Part shown: positions 23,961 to 31,172 of the stretch, in pieces
Position numbering within the stretch: the first letter of the stretch is position 1
How the letters are laid out: every line of letters begins with the position of its first letter
Origin: Listeria immobilis
GTDB taxonomy: Bacteria > Bacillota > Bacilli > Lactobacillales > Listeriaceae
Length of the DNA stretch: 46,256 bases
Direction: 5' to 3'
NCBI RefSeq assembly: GCF_014322765.1
Contig: NZ_JAASTZ010000021.1
Coordinates: forward strand, 1-46,256
The notes under the pieces: model-generated
What the model was told of the DNA's origin: nothing
Seen by the model: the letters and a program-made list of their open reading frames with translations, nothing else
Database searches by the model: none
Program-made: the position numbers and the translations under genes

Positions 23961-24007
23961 TAACAATACTAACAAAAAATATGGCATAATAGAGTGGAGG
24001 CATAATA
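23961..24007. promoter_or_regulatory. Divergent control region of Rgg gene and peptide array
   Basis: Plus strand: a TGG-CATAAT extended -10 (about 23982-23990) with a poor -35, ~40 bp before the regulator ATG. Minus strand: a TATTAT -10 (23991-23986) without a clear -35, as expected for an activator-dependent promoter. A 9-bp direct repeat GGCATAATA (23983-23991 and 23999-24007, period 16) overlaps both and is a candidate operator. Confidence 0.45.
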
Positions 24008-24031
24008 AATTAGGCTAAGAAAGGATAACAT

Positions 24032-24913
24032 ATGAAAACTATTGGAGAAACCCTAAAATACATACGGAAAAGTAAAAATTTAACGCAAAAAGAAGTTTAT
24101 ACCAACATCATTTCCAGAGCATCTTACCAAAATTTCGAGAGTAATAAACAGACTCCATCTATTTCTGTGCTAAATCAATTATTAAATGTTTTAGGAATGT
24201 CAAAAGAAGAATTCTTCTTTGTACAAAACAATAAACGTTTGAACGCCAGAGGTGAATTAAAATATCTGTATGATCAGATAAACACTTCGTTGGAAGAAGA
24301 TAAAATAACTAATCTTATTAAAAAAAATTATGCCTATTTAGCAAATAATAACAATGATTACGAGATTCAGCATTTAACAAAATGCTTAGAAGCCTTAACT
24401 ATACTACAAAAAAAAGATGACTTTAAAAAAGCAAAAGAAGTAGTTAGCTACATTTGGCAGGAAAAAATGAAACAAGATGAATTATACTTAACAGATATAA
24501 AAATATTAGCATCCATTTTTTACATATTTCCTGAAGAAACAGCTTTAAATATTGCTAAAAGAATAAATAAAGAACTTAAAACTTATCAAAAATTTGAAAA
24601 CACTATTCGTCTACAAATTAGTATATTACTAAATACTAGCTCTTTCCTACTTATGCACAACAAAATTAAAGAAGCCGAATTATTTGTTAATGATGTACTC
24701 CATTTAGCTAAAGACAACAAATACTACTTACAATGGGCAGTCGCAATAGGTAAAAAAGGGATAATTCAATTCTTGCTAAACAAAAAAGAGTACAAACAGA
24801 ACATAGAAAAATGCAGTAAACTACTAGAATATATGGACGAACCATTACAACTAGAAGATTTTAAAACAGAACTTAATAAATATCACATCCCCTTACCAAA
24901 GATACAAAAATAA
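24032..24913 (+). CDS. Rgg-family (HTH + TPR-like) transcriptional regulator, probable peptide receptor
   Basis: 293 residues, the usual Rgg/ComR/PlcR length. Residues about 5-60 form an XRE-type helix-turn-helix (TIGETLKYIRKSKNLTQKEV, ISRASYQNFESNKQTPSISV). The rest is an all-helical TPR-like domain that in this family binds short imported peptides. It is divergently transcribed from three Trp-Trp mini-ORFs, the arrangement typical of rgg and its signal gene. The ATG follows AAAGGATAAC. It is likely to regulate the peptide array, and perhaps plasmid surface or transfer genes, in response to peptide concentration. The 3' UTR carries a conserved hairpin element and then a terminator. Confidence 0.88.
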   Translation: MKTIGETLKYIRKSKNLTQKEVYTNIISRASYQNFESNKQTPSISVLNQLLNVLGMSKEEFFFVQNNKRLNARGELKYLYDQINTSLEEDKITNLIKKNYAYLANNNNDYEIQHLTKCLEALTILQKKDDFKKAKEVVSYIWQEKMKQDELYLTDIKILASIFYIFPEETALNIAKRINKELKTYQKFENTIRLQISILLNTSSFLLMHNKIKEAELFVNDVLHLAKDNKYYLQWAVAIGKKGIIQFLLNKKEYKQNIEKCSKLLEYMDEPLQLEDFKTELNKYHIPLPKIQK

Positions 24914-24931
24914 TCTAACTATTTCAAACTA

Positions 24932-25010
24932 ACGCCTTTCGTTGCACTCAGTTGTTCAGCGTACAAAGCAAAACGGTATTGCTTTGCAAAACCTCATTGC
25001 TTAGTACGCT
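24932..25010 (+). repeat. 3'-UTR hairpin element, copy 1
   Basis: Begins 18 bp after the regulator stop. It has the flank motif ACGCCTTTCGTTGCACTCAG (24932-24951), then a long stem AGCGTAC-A-AAGCAA / TTGCTT-A-GTACGCT (24958-24971 / 24997-25010). The loop contains ACGGTATTGCTTTGCAAAAC. Flank and loop recur at 42557-42640, and the flank at 38472-38554, but the stem sequence differs each time. Confidence 0.8.
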
Positions 25011-25022
25011 CTACATTTAAAT

Positions 25023-25044
25023 AGACCTGGAGAGGTCTTTTTTA
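25023..25044 (+). terminator. Terminator of the Rgg-family gene
   Basis: AGACCT-GGAG-AGGTCT followed by a T run, 13 bp after hairpin element 1. Confidence 0.85.
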
Positions 25045-25131
25045 TTTACAAAAAGTAAACACATAAAGATTCATGAAGACCAAAAAGAGTGTAACTAGAA
25101 TTAAGTAAATGGCAATTGAACCCATTTATGT

Positions 25132-26781
25132 TTAAGTTCCCCAGCTACTCTCTAAATGTGCTTTAGGCCTTGTCTTGTACACCTCATCCAGCAGTAACAA
25201 CAATTGTCTTCCAGGACTACCCCTTTCAGGAAGTGCCGTCAAAATGGCGTTTTGTGACTCTGAATTTCCTTCTTTGTCGAACAGTTTTTGTGTTATGTAC
25301 TGCGCTGCTTCCGTAAAAGTCGCTAAAAATTGAATGTATTGTTCTTTTTTTGCTTGTTTGTTGGTAATCGCATAACGAATCGCTTGTTCCACTACGATAG
25401 CTACAGTCGATAGCAATGTTTTAGCAGTTCTTCCTTTTCCCTCGACTCGTGAAATAATCCGTTCCGATTGCTTCAATAGTTTTTTTAGCGTTGCTAACGG
25501 AATTTTTGTTTCTTCCGACAATTCTCTTTGTGCCTTTTCGACAAAAGTTTGTCCTGCAAGAATGTTTTTTTGTATGTAATCTTCTAAATCAGCTTCCCAT
25601 TCTTCAAAATGCGAATATTGGCGTTCGTTTCTGGCTTTTCTGTGCTTTCTAAACACACGAATACCTTGCTTTTCAAAGATAAATGCCGTAGAATGCTTGA
25701 TTTCTGTATTAGAATGATACGTTTCTAAAATTCCTTGAATGTACTCTAAATTCGCCCCTTTGTATTTATCGGAATAAGCACTGACTAATATCTTCTCCAC
25801 TTCTCGTTGCGATAAAGGATCTTGCAGATTTGTATTAAATTCATCTAAAAAATTGTAAGCTTCTTCATAACTTTTATTAGATGAATAGCAAGCTAATGCT
25901 AGAGTAAACACCGCATTGTTTCGGCCATATTGTCCTTTATGACCACGAATATTAGTTAATTGAACGAGTTGTTGAAACCATTCTTGGTTTGTAGCCATCG
26001 CAAAAGACTCCGAATTTTGTACTAGTTTTAATCCAGGTCTATTCGATTTTTGTGAATAAACTTTTGACCAGGAAATTAGATCTGTATATTTTATTTGATT
26101 GGCCAAATTTTCAAAGATGATATTTTGCGTATTTGGCGCACGAAAGAAGCCAAAATCGTTACATCCCCGATCCACACTTGAAATTTCTTCTGCAAAAGCG
26201 TGCTTTAAGTTTGTTGCAATTCGCTTCGCAACTCTTAAACTTTTGAAGTTATTCTTATTGCTGATGAATACTGGATTTTCAAGGACAAAATACAACTGAA
26301 AACCATGATTTGTTTTTAAAATAAATGTGGGTGTTTGGTTAAGTATTTTCATCGAAACCATTACCATTTTAGCAACATCGACTTGTTGCGTATCAATATC
26401 AATGACGTATGTATTTATTTGCTGCAGGTTTTCCTCAGAGTGTCCTTTTATAAATTTTCGGTTGTCATCACTATAGGTTCCCCATCGAAAAACGTTAGGT
26501 GTCCAGTGACTAATTTTATTGACTTCCTGAATAAGTGCTTCTTGGCTTGTCACGATAAAACCACGAACACCCATGGGTCGTTGCAAGTCTTCTTTTTGTC
26601 GGACTACAAATTGCACACCTTTTCTGTGTCCATTTTTTGCTTCCAGTTCAGTAAAGTGCTTTCTTACAGACAAGACACCATCACTGCTTTTTTTACGAAA
26701 AGCTGTGATACCTTCTTTTACGACTGTAGAAATGACTGCTGAATAGGTGTATAGATCCATTTCATTGTGTGAAGAATACAT
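25132..26781 (-). CDS. rep: Primase-type plasmid replication initiator (AEP + PriCT)
   Basis: 549 residues. The N-terminal half has archaeo-eukaryotic primase-like motifs: YVIDIDTQ (DxD, near residue 127), TNHGFQLYFVL (near 160) and GFFRAPNTQN (near 217). A PriCT_1-like helical domain follows (GRNNAVFTLALACYSSNKSY, about 275-350), then a helical C-terminus with a possible HTH (KIPLATLKKLLKQSERII). Such proteins initiate theta-type replication of Gram-positive plasmids and can prime DNA synthesis. The ATG follows AAAGGAG. The leader carries a terminator-like hairpin about 40 bp upstream, suggesting copy control by attenuation. Partition genes lie just beyond. Confidence 0.85.
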   Translation of the reverse strand: MYSSHNEMDLYTYSAVISTVVKEGITAFRKKSSDGVLSVRKHFTELEAKNGHRKGVQFVVRQKEDLQRPMGVRGFIVTSQEALIQEVNKISHWTPNVFRWGTYSDDNRKFIKGHSEENLQQINTYVIDIDTQQVDVAKMVMVSMKILNQTPTFILKTNHGFQLYFVLENPVFISNKNNFKSLRVAKRIATNLKHAFAEEISSVDRGCNDFGFFRAPNTQNIIFENLANQIKYTDLISWSKVYSQKSNRPGLKLVQNSESFAMATNQEWFQQLVQLTNIRGHKGQYGRNNAVFTLALACYSSNKSYEEAYNFLDEFNTNLQDPLSQREVEKILVSAYSDKYKGANLEYIQGILETYHSNTEIKHSTAFIFEKQGIRVFRKHRKARNERQYSHFEEWEADLEDYIQKNILAGQTFVEKAQRELSEETKIPLATLKKLLKQSERIISRVEGKGRTAKTLLSTVAIVVEQAIRYAITNKQAKKEQYIQFLATFTEAAQYITQKLFDKEGNSESQNAILTALPERGSPGRQLLLLLDEVYKTRPKAHLESSWGT

Positions 26782-26818
26782 GCTAGGTTAGCTCCTTTCC
26801 TGTTATTTTCTCACCAAA

Positions 26819-26857
26819 AAGGACAAGTCCCTCCGCTATGAGAAGTTACTTGTCCTT
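26819..26857 (-). terminator. Attenuator-like hairpin in the rep leader
   Basis: AAGGACAAGT (26819-26828) pairs with ACTTGTCCTT (26848-26857). On the minus strand it is followed by TTTTTGG, ~38 bp before the rep ATG. Its position is like the attenuators in Inc18-type rep leaders. Confidence 0.65.
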
Positions 26858-26932
26858 CAAAATTGACAAAATAAAATTCGCATAGGAAGAAAAAAATCGA
26901 ACTCCTAGCGAAAAAAGTTTTGGAAATGGCTA

Positions 26933-26959
26933 ATTATCAACGTTTACAGCCATTGTCAA
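26933..26959 (-). promoter_or_regulatory. Possible rep promoter sharing its -35 with a divergent promoter
   Basis: Minus strand: TTGACA (26959-26954), 15-bp spacer, GATAAT (26938-26933). The spacing is short, so confidence is limited. The -35 overlaps the plus-strand TTGTCA element. Confidence 0.4.
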
Positions 26960-27160
26960 ATAAACCTAATTATGTTATAATTTTTTTAAGGATTTTAAAA
27001 ATTTATAACACATTGGGAATTGCTAGGATTATATTTTTGGTCGAATATAATTCATTTTAGATTTTATGTTTTGGTCGACACAATATCTAAATTGTTAATT
27101 CCTTTTTCATTTAATCAGAAACTTACTGTTATATATAAAATACAGTAAGTTTTTTTTTTT
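26953..27160 (+). ncRNA. Possible untranslated RNA divergent from rep
   Basis: Strong promoter TTGTCA (26953-26958)-17 bp-TATAAT (26976-26981). A terminator lies at 27120-27151 (AACTTACTGT/ACAGTAAGTT) with an 11-T tail. The ~170 bp between hold no ORF but contain TTTTGGTCGA twice (27035-27044, 27069-27078), which could also be Rep-binding sites. The transcript starts at about 26988. It does not overlap the rep leader as drawn; it could be a trans-acting copy-control RNA or a primer transcript through the origin. Confidence 0.5.
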
Positions 27161-27173
27161 GTAAACACATAAT

Positions 27174-27470
27174 TTAAAACTTCACTTCTAATTGCTTTTC
27201 ATCAATGGATGGTAATACTATTCCATTCATATCCATTTCTTGTTCTAAAATAGTTTCATACAAATCAAAAATAAATGATTCTATTTTATATAAATTTGGA
27301 TATAATAAATCTCTATCGCCTCGAACAAAATCATAATAATATTGCCTTTGCATATGAAGAGCTCTGGCCAATCTGCTTATGTCTACAAAGTATTTTTTAT
27401 GCAGTATATTACAAAGAAAACGTATATCTTTATTTCTTTGCAAACGTTCTGGATTTACTCTTCTTGCCAC
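27174..27470 (-). CDS. Small putative DNA-binding protein beside partition genes
   Basis: 98 residues starting at GTG 27470 with GAGGTGA upstream. A helix-turn-helix-like stretch reads FVDISRLARALHMQRQYYYD, then FVRGDRDLLYPNLYKIESFI, resembling small XRE-like proteins. The promoter (TTGTAA-16-TATAAT on the minus strand, near 27511-27540) is overlapped downstream by the palindrome AGTGTT-N6-AACACT. The same palindrome covers the -10 of parA. The protein is therefore a candidate repressor of itself and the partition operon. Confidence 0.6.
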   Translation of the reverse strand: MARRVNPERLQRNKDIRFLCNILHKKYFVDISRLARALHMQRQYYYDFVRGDRDLLYPNLYKIESFIFDLYETILEQEMDMNGIVLPSIDEKQLEVKF

Positions 27471-27487
27471 ATAAGTCACCTCATTTC

Positions 27488-27505
27488 AGTGTTACAGATA
27501 ACACT
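27488..27505. promoter_or_regulatory. Operator AGTGTT-N6-AACACT, site 1
   Basis: An 18-bp palindrome between the promoter and start of the small DNA-binding gene. The half-sites are identical to those at 27678-27695. Confidence 0.65.
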
Positions 27506-27581
27506 ATAACTTAATTATACCCAGAATTCAATTAATTACAAGTGGCATTTTAAAGCATTAAAAACTAATAATTTAATTACT

Positions 27582-27645
27582 TTTCTAATATTACTATTAC
27601 TAATAGTAATATATTAGTAATAGTATAACATTATATTAGTAACAT
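27582..27645. repeat. AT-rich partition iterons, cluster 1
   Basis: Repeated TAGTAATA/TATTACTA units with dyad symmetry, upstream of parA. Related units occur at 27719-27766, 28706-28756 and 29219-29262. Likely ParB-type centromere sites, comparable to the TAGTA-type iterons of enterococcal pheromone plasmids. Confidence 0.65.
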
Positions 27646-27658
27646 TATTTATTGTTAT

Positions 27659-27695
27659 TTGACTTGTCGAGTTAAATAGTGTTATAATAAACACT
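27659..27695 (+). promoter_or_regulatory. parA promoter with embedded operator site 2
   Basis: -35 TTGACT (27659-27664), 18-bp spacer, -10 TATAAT (27683-27688). AGTGTT-N6-AACACT (27678-27695) covers the -10, so binding would block transcription. Confidence 0.7.
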
Positions 27696-27697
27696 GT

Positions 27698-27754
27698 AAT
27701 AGATTAATAATATAATATGTTTTTAATAGTAATATATTATATTATTAATCTATT
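27698..27754 (+). promoter_or_regulatory. Perfect 21-bp inverted repeat in the parA leader
   Basis: Arms 27698-27718 and 27734-27754 are perfect complements (core TTAATAATATAATAT), with a 15-base loop containing an iteron. It can act as DNA dyad (centromere) or as mRNA hairpin 25 bp before the AGGAGG of parA. Confidence 0.7.
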
Positions 27755-27783
27755 ACTATAAATAATATTATAGGAGGTACATA

Positions 27784-28707
27784 ATGTCAGTTAAAATTTC
27801 TTTTACAAATTACAAAGGTGGTACAACTAAAACAACTAGTTCTACTAATTTAGCAGGTGGTTTGGCCAAAAAATACCCCAATGCAAAAATTTTATTAGTA
27901 GAAGCTGATGGTCAAGGTAATACATCTTCAACTTTCAATGTAGATTCAAGTACGATTGAGAATACAATGTATGATGTATTTTTAAAAGATACTAAACCAG
28001 AAGATATTATTACCAAAGTGTATGAAGGCCATGATTCAGCCGATATTGATATTTTGCCAGCAAACAGTGATATGGATTTTGTGGATTTTGATTTTATGAT
28101 TCAAAATAACAAAAACCGTTCTGCTTCAGTCTTTGAATATATTAAAGAAAATCCAAATGTTCTCAATCATAGCACTGAGGATTTTTTAAAAAGAATTGAT
28201 TCCATTCATTTAGACCTACAAGGTAAAGATTATTTTAATTTACTCGATGGAAAATTTGATGTTATTGATAAAATGTATGATGTCATTATATTTGATACTC
28301 CACCGGAAATGAAGGCCATTACATCATCTACCTTAGCAATTGTAGATCATGTTATTATCCCTTATGAATTAGAAAAGTACTCAACTGAAGGAATCGTACG
28401 ACTTCTAAAAAGAATATACTCTATTCGTGAAGAATATAATCCTAATCTAAATATCGCTGGCTTACTACCAGTTAAGTTTGATAAACGTACTAAATTGCAT
28501 AACCAAGTTTTAAATGAAGTACTACAATTTTCATTAAATAACAAGCTTTTCCATTTTAATTCAAGAATTCCACAAAGTGTCCGTTTTGCTACTGCAAGTG
28601 CTACTGGTCTTCCTGCTACAATAGTAGATAAACGAGATAGCAAGTTTACCGAACAGTACTACAAGGTGATTGACGAACTTGTAGAAAATAAAATAATCAA
28701 CTTATAG
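27784..28707 (+). CDS. parA: ParA-type partition ATPase (PrgP/RepB-like)
   Basis: 307 residues of the MinD/ParA family. The deviant Walker A is NYKGGTTKTTSSTNLAGGLA (residues about 8-27), Walker A' is LLVEADGQGNTSS and Walker B is VIIFDTPPEMKA. It would drive segregation of plasmid copies together with the downstream DNA-binding protein. The ATG follows AGGAGG. The gene is flanked on both sides by TAGTAATA iterons and its promoter overlaps a palindromic operator. Layout matches repB/repC of pAD1 and prgP/prgO of pCF10. Confidence 0.92.
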   Translation: MSVKISFTNYKGGTTKTTSSTNLAGGLAKKYPNAKILLVEADGQGNTSSTFNVDSSTIENTMYDVFLKDTKPEDIITKVYEGHDSADIDILPANSDMDFVDFDFMIQNNKNRSASVFEYIKENPNVLNHSTEDFLKRIDSIHLDLQGKDYFNLLDGKFDVIDKMYDVIIFDTPPEMKAITSSTLAIVDHVIIPYELEKYSTEGIVRLLKRIYSIREEYNPNLNIAGLLPVKFDKRTKLHNQVLNEVLQFSLNNKLFHFNSRIPQSVRFATASATGLPATIVDKRDSKFTEQYYKVIDELVENKIINL

Positions 28708-28756
28708 TAATATATTGTATTATTAATAGTAATATATTATGATACTAATAACAATA
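28706..28756. repeat. AT-rich partition iterons, cluster 2
   Basis: TAGTAATATATT repeated between parA and parB. Confidence 0.6.
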
Positions 28757-28776
28757 TATGAAAGGACTGAAATTAC

Positions 28777-29193
28777 ATGGGTAGAAATAGTAAAACTAAT
28801 CAGCAAAAACCAAAAGCTTTGCCTATCGATTCTATTACAAATACTTTAAATCAAGCAATTGATCCTGAGGTTTATAAAGATAGTACACCTATTATTAATG
28901 AGGATATTGTTTCTTCGTCAAAAAACAATACAAATGCCAGCAAAAATGTATCTAATAACCAAAAAATATTTTCTTTCCAAAATAATGATTCTGAAGGAGT
29001 ACGGAAGACTTACGTAGTTGACTCTTCAATAGATAATGCTATTGAAAGCATAGTTACAGATAAGCGCACTGGGAAAAAAATACCTGGAACAAAAGGTTTT
29101 ATTTCTAAACTGGTAAATAATGCCTTAAGAAAAGAATTAGTTAGTCTTGGAATTTTACCTCCTTCAGAACTCGAAAAAAATGAAAATTATTAA
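28777..29193 (+). CDS. Small centromere-binding partition protein (PrgO/RepC-like)
   Basis: 138 residues. The N-terminal ~65 residues are polar and probably disordered. The C-terminal ~65 (TYVVDSSIDNAIESIVTDKR, GTKGFISKLVNNALRKELV) look like a ribbon-helix-helix-type DNA-binding domain. Position directly after parA and between iterons identifies it as the ParB-type partner. AAAGGA lies 13 bases before the ATG. A terminator follows the stop. Confidence 0.75.
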   Translation: MGRNSKTNQQKPKALPIDSITNTLNQAIDPEVYKDSTPIINEDIVSSSKNNTNASKNVSNNQKIFSFQNNDSEGVRKTYVVDSSIDNAIESIVTDKRTGKKIPGTKGFISKLVNNALRKELVSLGILPPSELEKNENY

Positions 29194-29216
29194 AAGACCC
29201 GAAAAGGGTCTTTTTT
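29193..29216 (+). terminator. Terminator of the partition operon
   Basis: AAAGACCC-GAAAA-GGGTCTTT followed by Ts, immediately after the stop. Confidence 0.9.
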
Positions 29217-29218
29217 AA

Positions 29219-29262
29219 TAAGTTACTAATATATTACTATTATTAATATATTAGTAATATAT
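29219..29262. repeat. AT-rich partition iterons, cluster 3
   Basis: TTACTAATATATTA and its complement form a dyad between the partition operon and uvrX. Confidence 0.6.
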
Positions 29263-29269
29263 TTTGTTA

Positions 29270-30550
29270 TTAACCTTTATGTCCACCGACCATTTCAGAA
29301 CGTTTTAAGCCAGTTGATCCAGTCAACAAACTACTTGCATGCATCATCGACTTAAATCCATATCTAGCTCGTATTTTATCAATTGTCACATCTAATTGTT
29401 CTTGGTTAACCGTTTGATTAGGATTTTCAAATAAATTTAATTGCAAGCCTATCTTTTTAACAATACCTCCACAATTCATTTCCACTTGTCTAACAGCTTC
29501 ATTCTCGTAATACTTCCAAAAAAGGGTTAAAAATTGTGCTACAATTTCTTTTGTGCTGCTTGTTGCTTGAATTTTCAACTGATGTCTAAAACCACTTTTT
29601 ATGCTGTACTTGCTGTACCTTATACCAAGATTTACAACGGTTGTATTGATGTGATGTTTTCTTAATCGCATCGCAATTTCCTCGGCCATTTCACGTATAA
29701 CAATTGCTACCTCAAATGGATCATGATAATCACGTTCTAAAATTTGACTCTTTCCATAACTCTTTGAAACAGGTACATAGCGCTCATTTATTTTGCTGTA
29801 ATCAATCCCATGAGAGTGGTAATATAACTGCTCCCCTATCACTCCTAATCGCCTCTTCAAAAGTGGGGGAGGGGACTGACTTAACGCATAGACACTATAT
29901 ATTCCTAGCCGTTTTAAATTCTCTGCAGTCCGATGGCCAATCCCCCACATATCGGTTAATTCGTTTATTTTCCAAATGGTGTCCTGGACATTTTCATATC
30001 TCCAGTTAGCAATTCCGTCGATTTGATGTTTTGCCGCATTATCTAGTGCAAGTTTAGACAACAGCATGTTGTCACCAATTCCTACTGTCACAAATAAGCG
30101 TAGCTCTCGTAAAATATCCGCTTGAATTCGTTCCGCAATTTCTTGCGTGGATCCAAATAATGCATGTGATCCAGTGACATCCAAAAATGCCTCGTCAATC
30201 GAGTAGGGGAAGAAATATTCTTTGGGGACATAACGTAAGAAAATTGCTTGTATCATCGCATTTACTTTTAGATATAGTTTCATTCTTGGTGGCGCAATAA
30301 TGATTTCTTTATCCCAAGTCGGTACTTCATACATGCGAGAGGTTGTTTTTATTCGGTGTATTTTTTTCATCATCGGGCTTGCTGCTAACACTAAACCACC
30401 TGCTCGATCCGCATTACTCATCACAACTAATTTTGCTTTTAAAGGGTCTAATCCACGCTTAACGCATTCTACACTGGCAAAAAAGGACTTCACATCAATA
30501 CAAAGAATGTCCCTTCGTGGTACATGAGAGTAGTCTTCTATTTGTACCAT
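29270..30550 (-). CDS. uvrX: UvrX-type Y-family DNA polymerase
   Basis: 426 residues of the ImpB/MucB/UmuC group. DILCIDVKSFFASVECVKRG carries the first catalytic Asp. YSIDEAFLDVTG carries the second Asp and Glu. A helix-hairpin-helix region (MWGIGHRTAENLKRLGIYSV) follows, then the little-finger domain. It would copy damaged DNA with low fidelity. It overlaps the preceding YolD-like gene by 13 bp and is third in an SOS-controlled operon. Such cassettes are common on Gram-positive plasmids and phages. Confidence 0.93.
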   Translation of the reverse strand: MVQIEDYSHVPRRDILCIDVKSFFASVECVKRGLDPLKAKLVVMSNADRAGGLVLAASPMMKKIHRIKTTSRMYEVPTWDKEIIIAPPRMKLYLKVNAMIQAIFLRYVPKEYFFPYSIDEAFLDVTGSHALFGSTQEIAERIQADILRELRLFVTVGIGDNMLLSKLALDNAAKHQIDGIANWRYENVQDTIWKINELTDMWGIGHRTAENLKRLGIYSVYALSQSPPPLLKRRLGVIGEQLYYHSHGIDYSKINERYVPVSKSYGKSQILERDYHDPFEVAIVIREMAEEIAMRLRKHHINTTVVNLGIRYSKYSIKSGFRHQLKIQATSSTKEIVAQFLTLFWKYYENEAVRQVEMNCGGIVKKIGLQLNLFENPNQTVNQEQLDVTIDKIRARYGFKSMMHASSLLTGSTGLKRSEMVGGHKG

Positions 30551-30885
30551 TTTTCTACTGTCCGTTCTTCTACATTTAAAATACTGGAGAAGGGGAGAGA
30601 AATTACTTCTGCTGCTGTCCGTATAAAAAGTAAATCTTCATCTATTCCAACTATTCTTCCGATAACATCCGGCTCTGGAAAAGAATCCACATTTTGAGGC
30701 TTTTTTTGTATCACTAATGAAGACTGGTGTGTGATAGCAGCACTTAACACGCTCTCAATGCACTCTGACGACATGGCTTCTCGCCATTTTAGCTTAGAAG
30801 AGGCTTGCTGTTGATCCATTTGCTCATTATGTTCACTTAAGAAAAATCCTTGCCACTTTTTAATGCCTCTATCTTGGTAGGTCAT
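30538..30885 (-). CDS. YolD-like protein
   Basis: 115 residues starting at ATG 30885 (AAAGG ten bases upstream). The family signature YQDRGIKKWQGFFLSEHN opens the protein and a small beta domain closes it (VIGRIVGIDEDLLFIRTAAE). YolD proteins accompany Y-family polymerases (UvrX/YqjW) and are thought to modulate them as UmuD does UmuC. It overlaps uvrX by 13 bp, supporting coupled translation. Confidence 0.85.
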   Translation of the reverse strand: MTYQDRGIKKWQGFFLSEHNEQMDQQQASSKLKWREAMSSECIESVLSAAITHQSSLVIQKKPQNVDSFPEPDVIGRIVGIDEDLLFIRTAAEVISLPFSSILNVEERTVEKWYK

Positions 30886-30890
30886 CCAGA

Positions 30891-31151
30891 TCACAACCTT
30901 TCAATCGAGAGTATTTCTATATCTCGCACAATAATTCCATTCACTAAAATAGTCTTCAGTGACTCATTAAATAAATAACATTTTCCTGAAACATGATGGT
31001 CATAACCACCTGCATACGTGGTAAATCGTAGAGAATAATCCTTTTCTATGGAGTCGTGTATTAATTTTAAATATTGTTCCCAGCGCTCACTTGTAATAAT
31101 AGGCTGGGTGACCCTCTCATCATACTTTTTTCCAATTAATAACTTTTCCAT
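30891..31151 (-). CDS. Small YolD-like/SOS operon protein
   Basis: 86 residues starting at ATG 31151 with GGAGG eight bases upstream; a longer reading would run through the promoter. The sequence includes FTTYAGGYDHHVSGKCYLFN, a compact beta-rich domain like the C-terminal half of YolD-type proteins. First gene of the uvrX operon. Function unknown beyond the SOS association. Confidence 0.65.
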   Translation of the reverse strand: MEKLLIGKKYDERVTQPIITSERWEQYLKLIHDSIEKDYSLRFTTYAGGYDHHVSGKCYLFNESLKTILVNGIIVRDIEILSIERL

Positions 31152-31172
31152 GGCCAAAACCTCCAAAAAATA

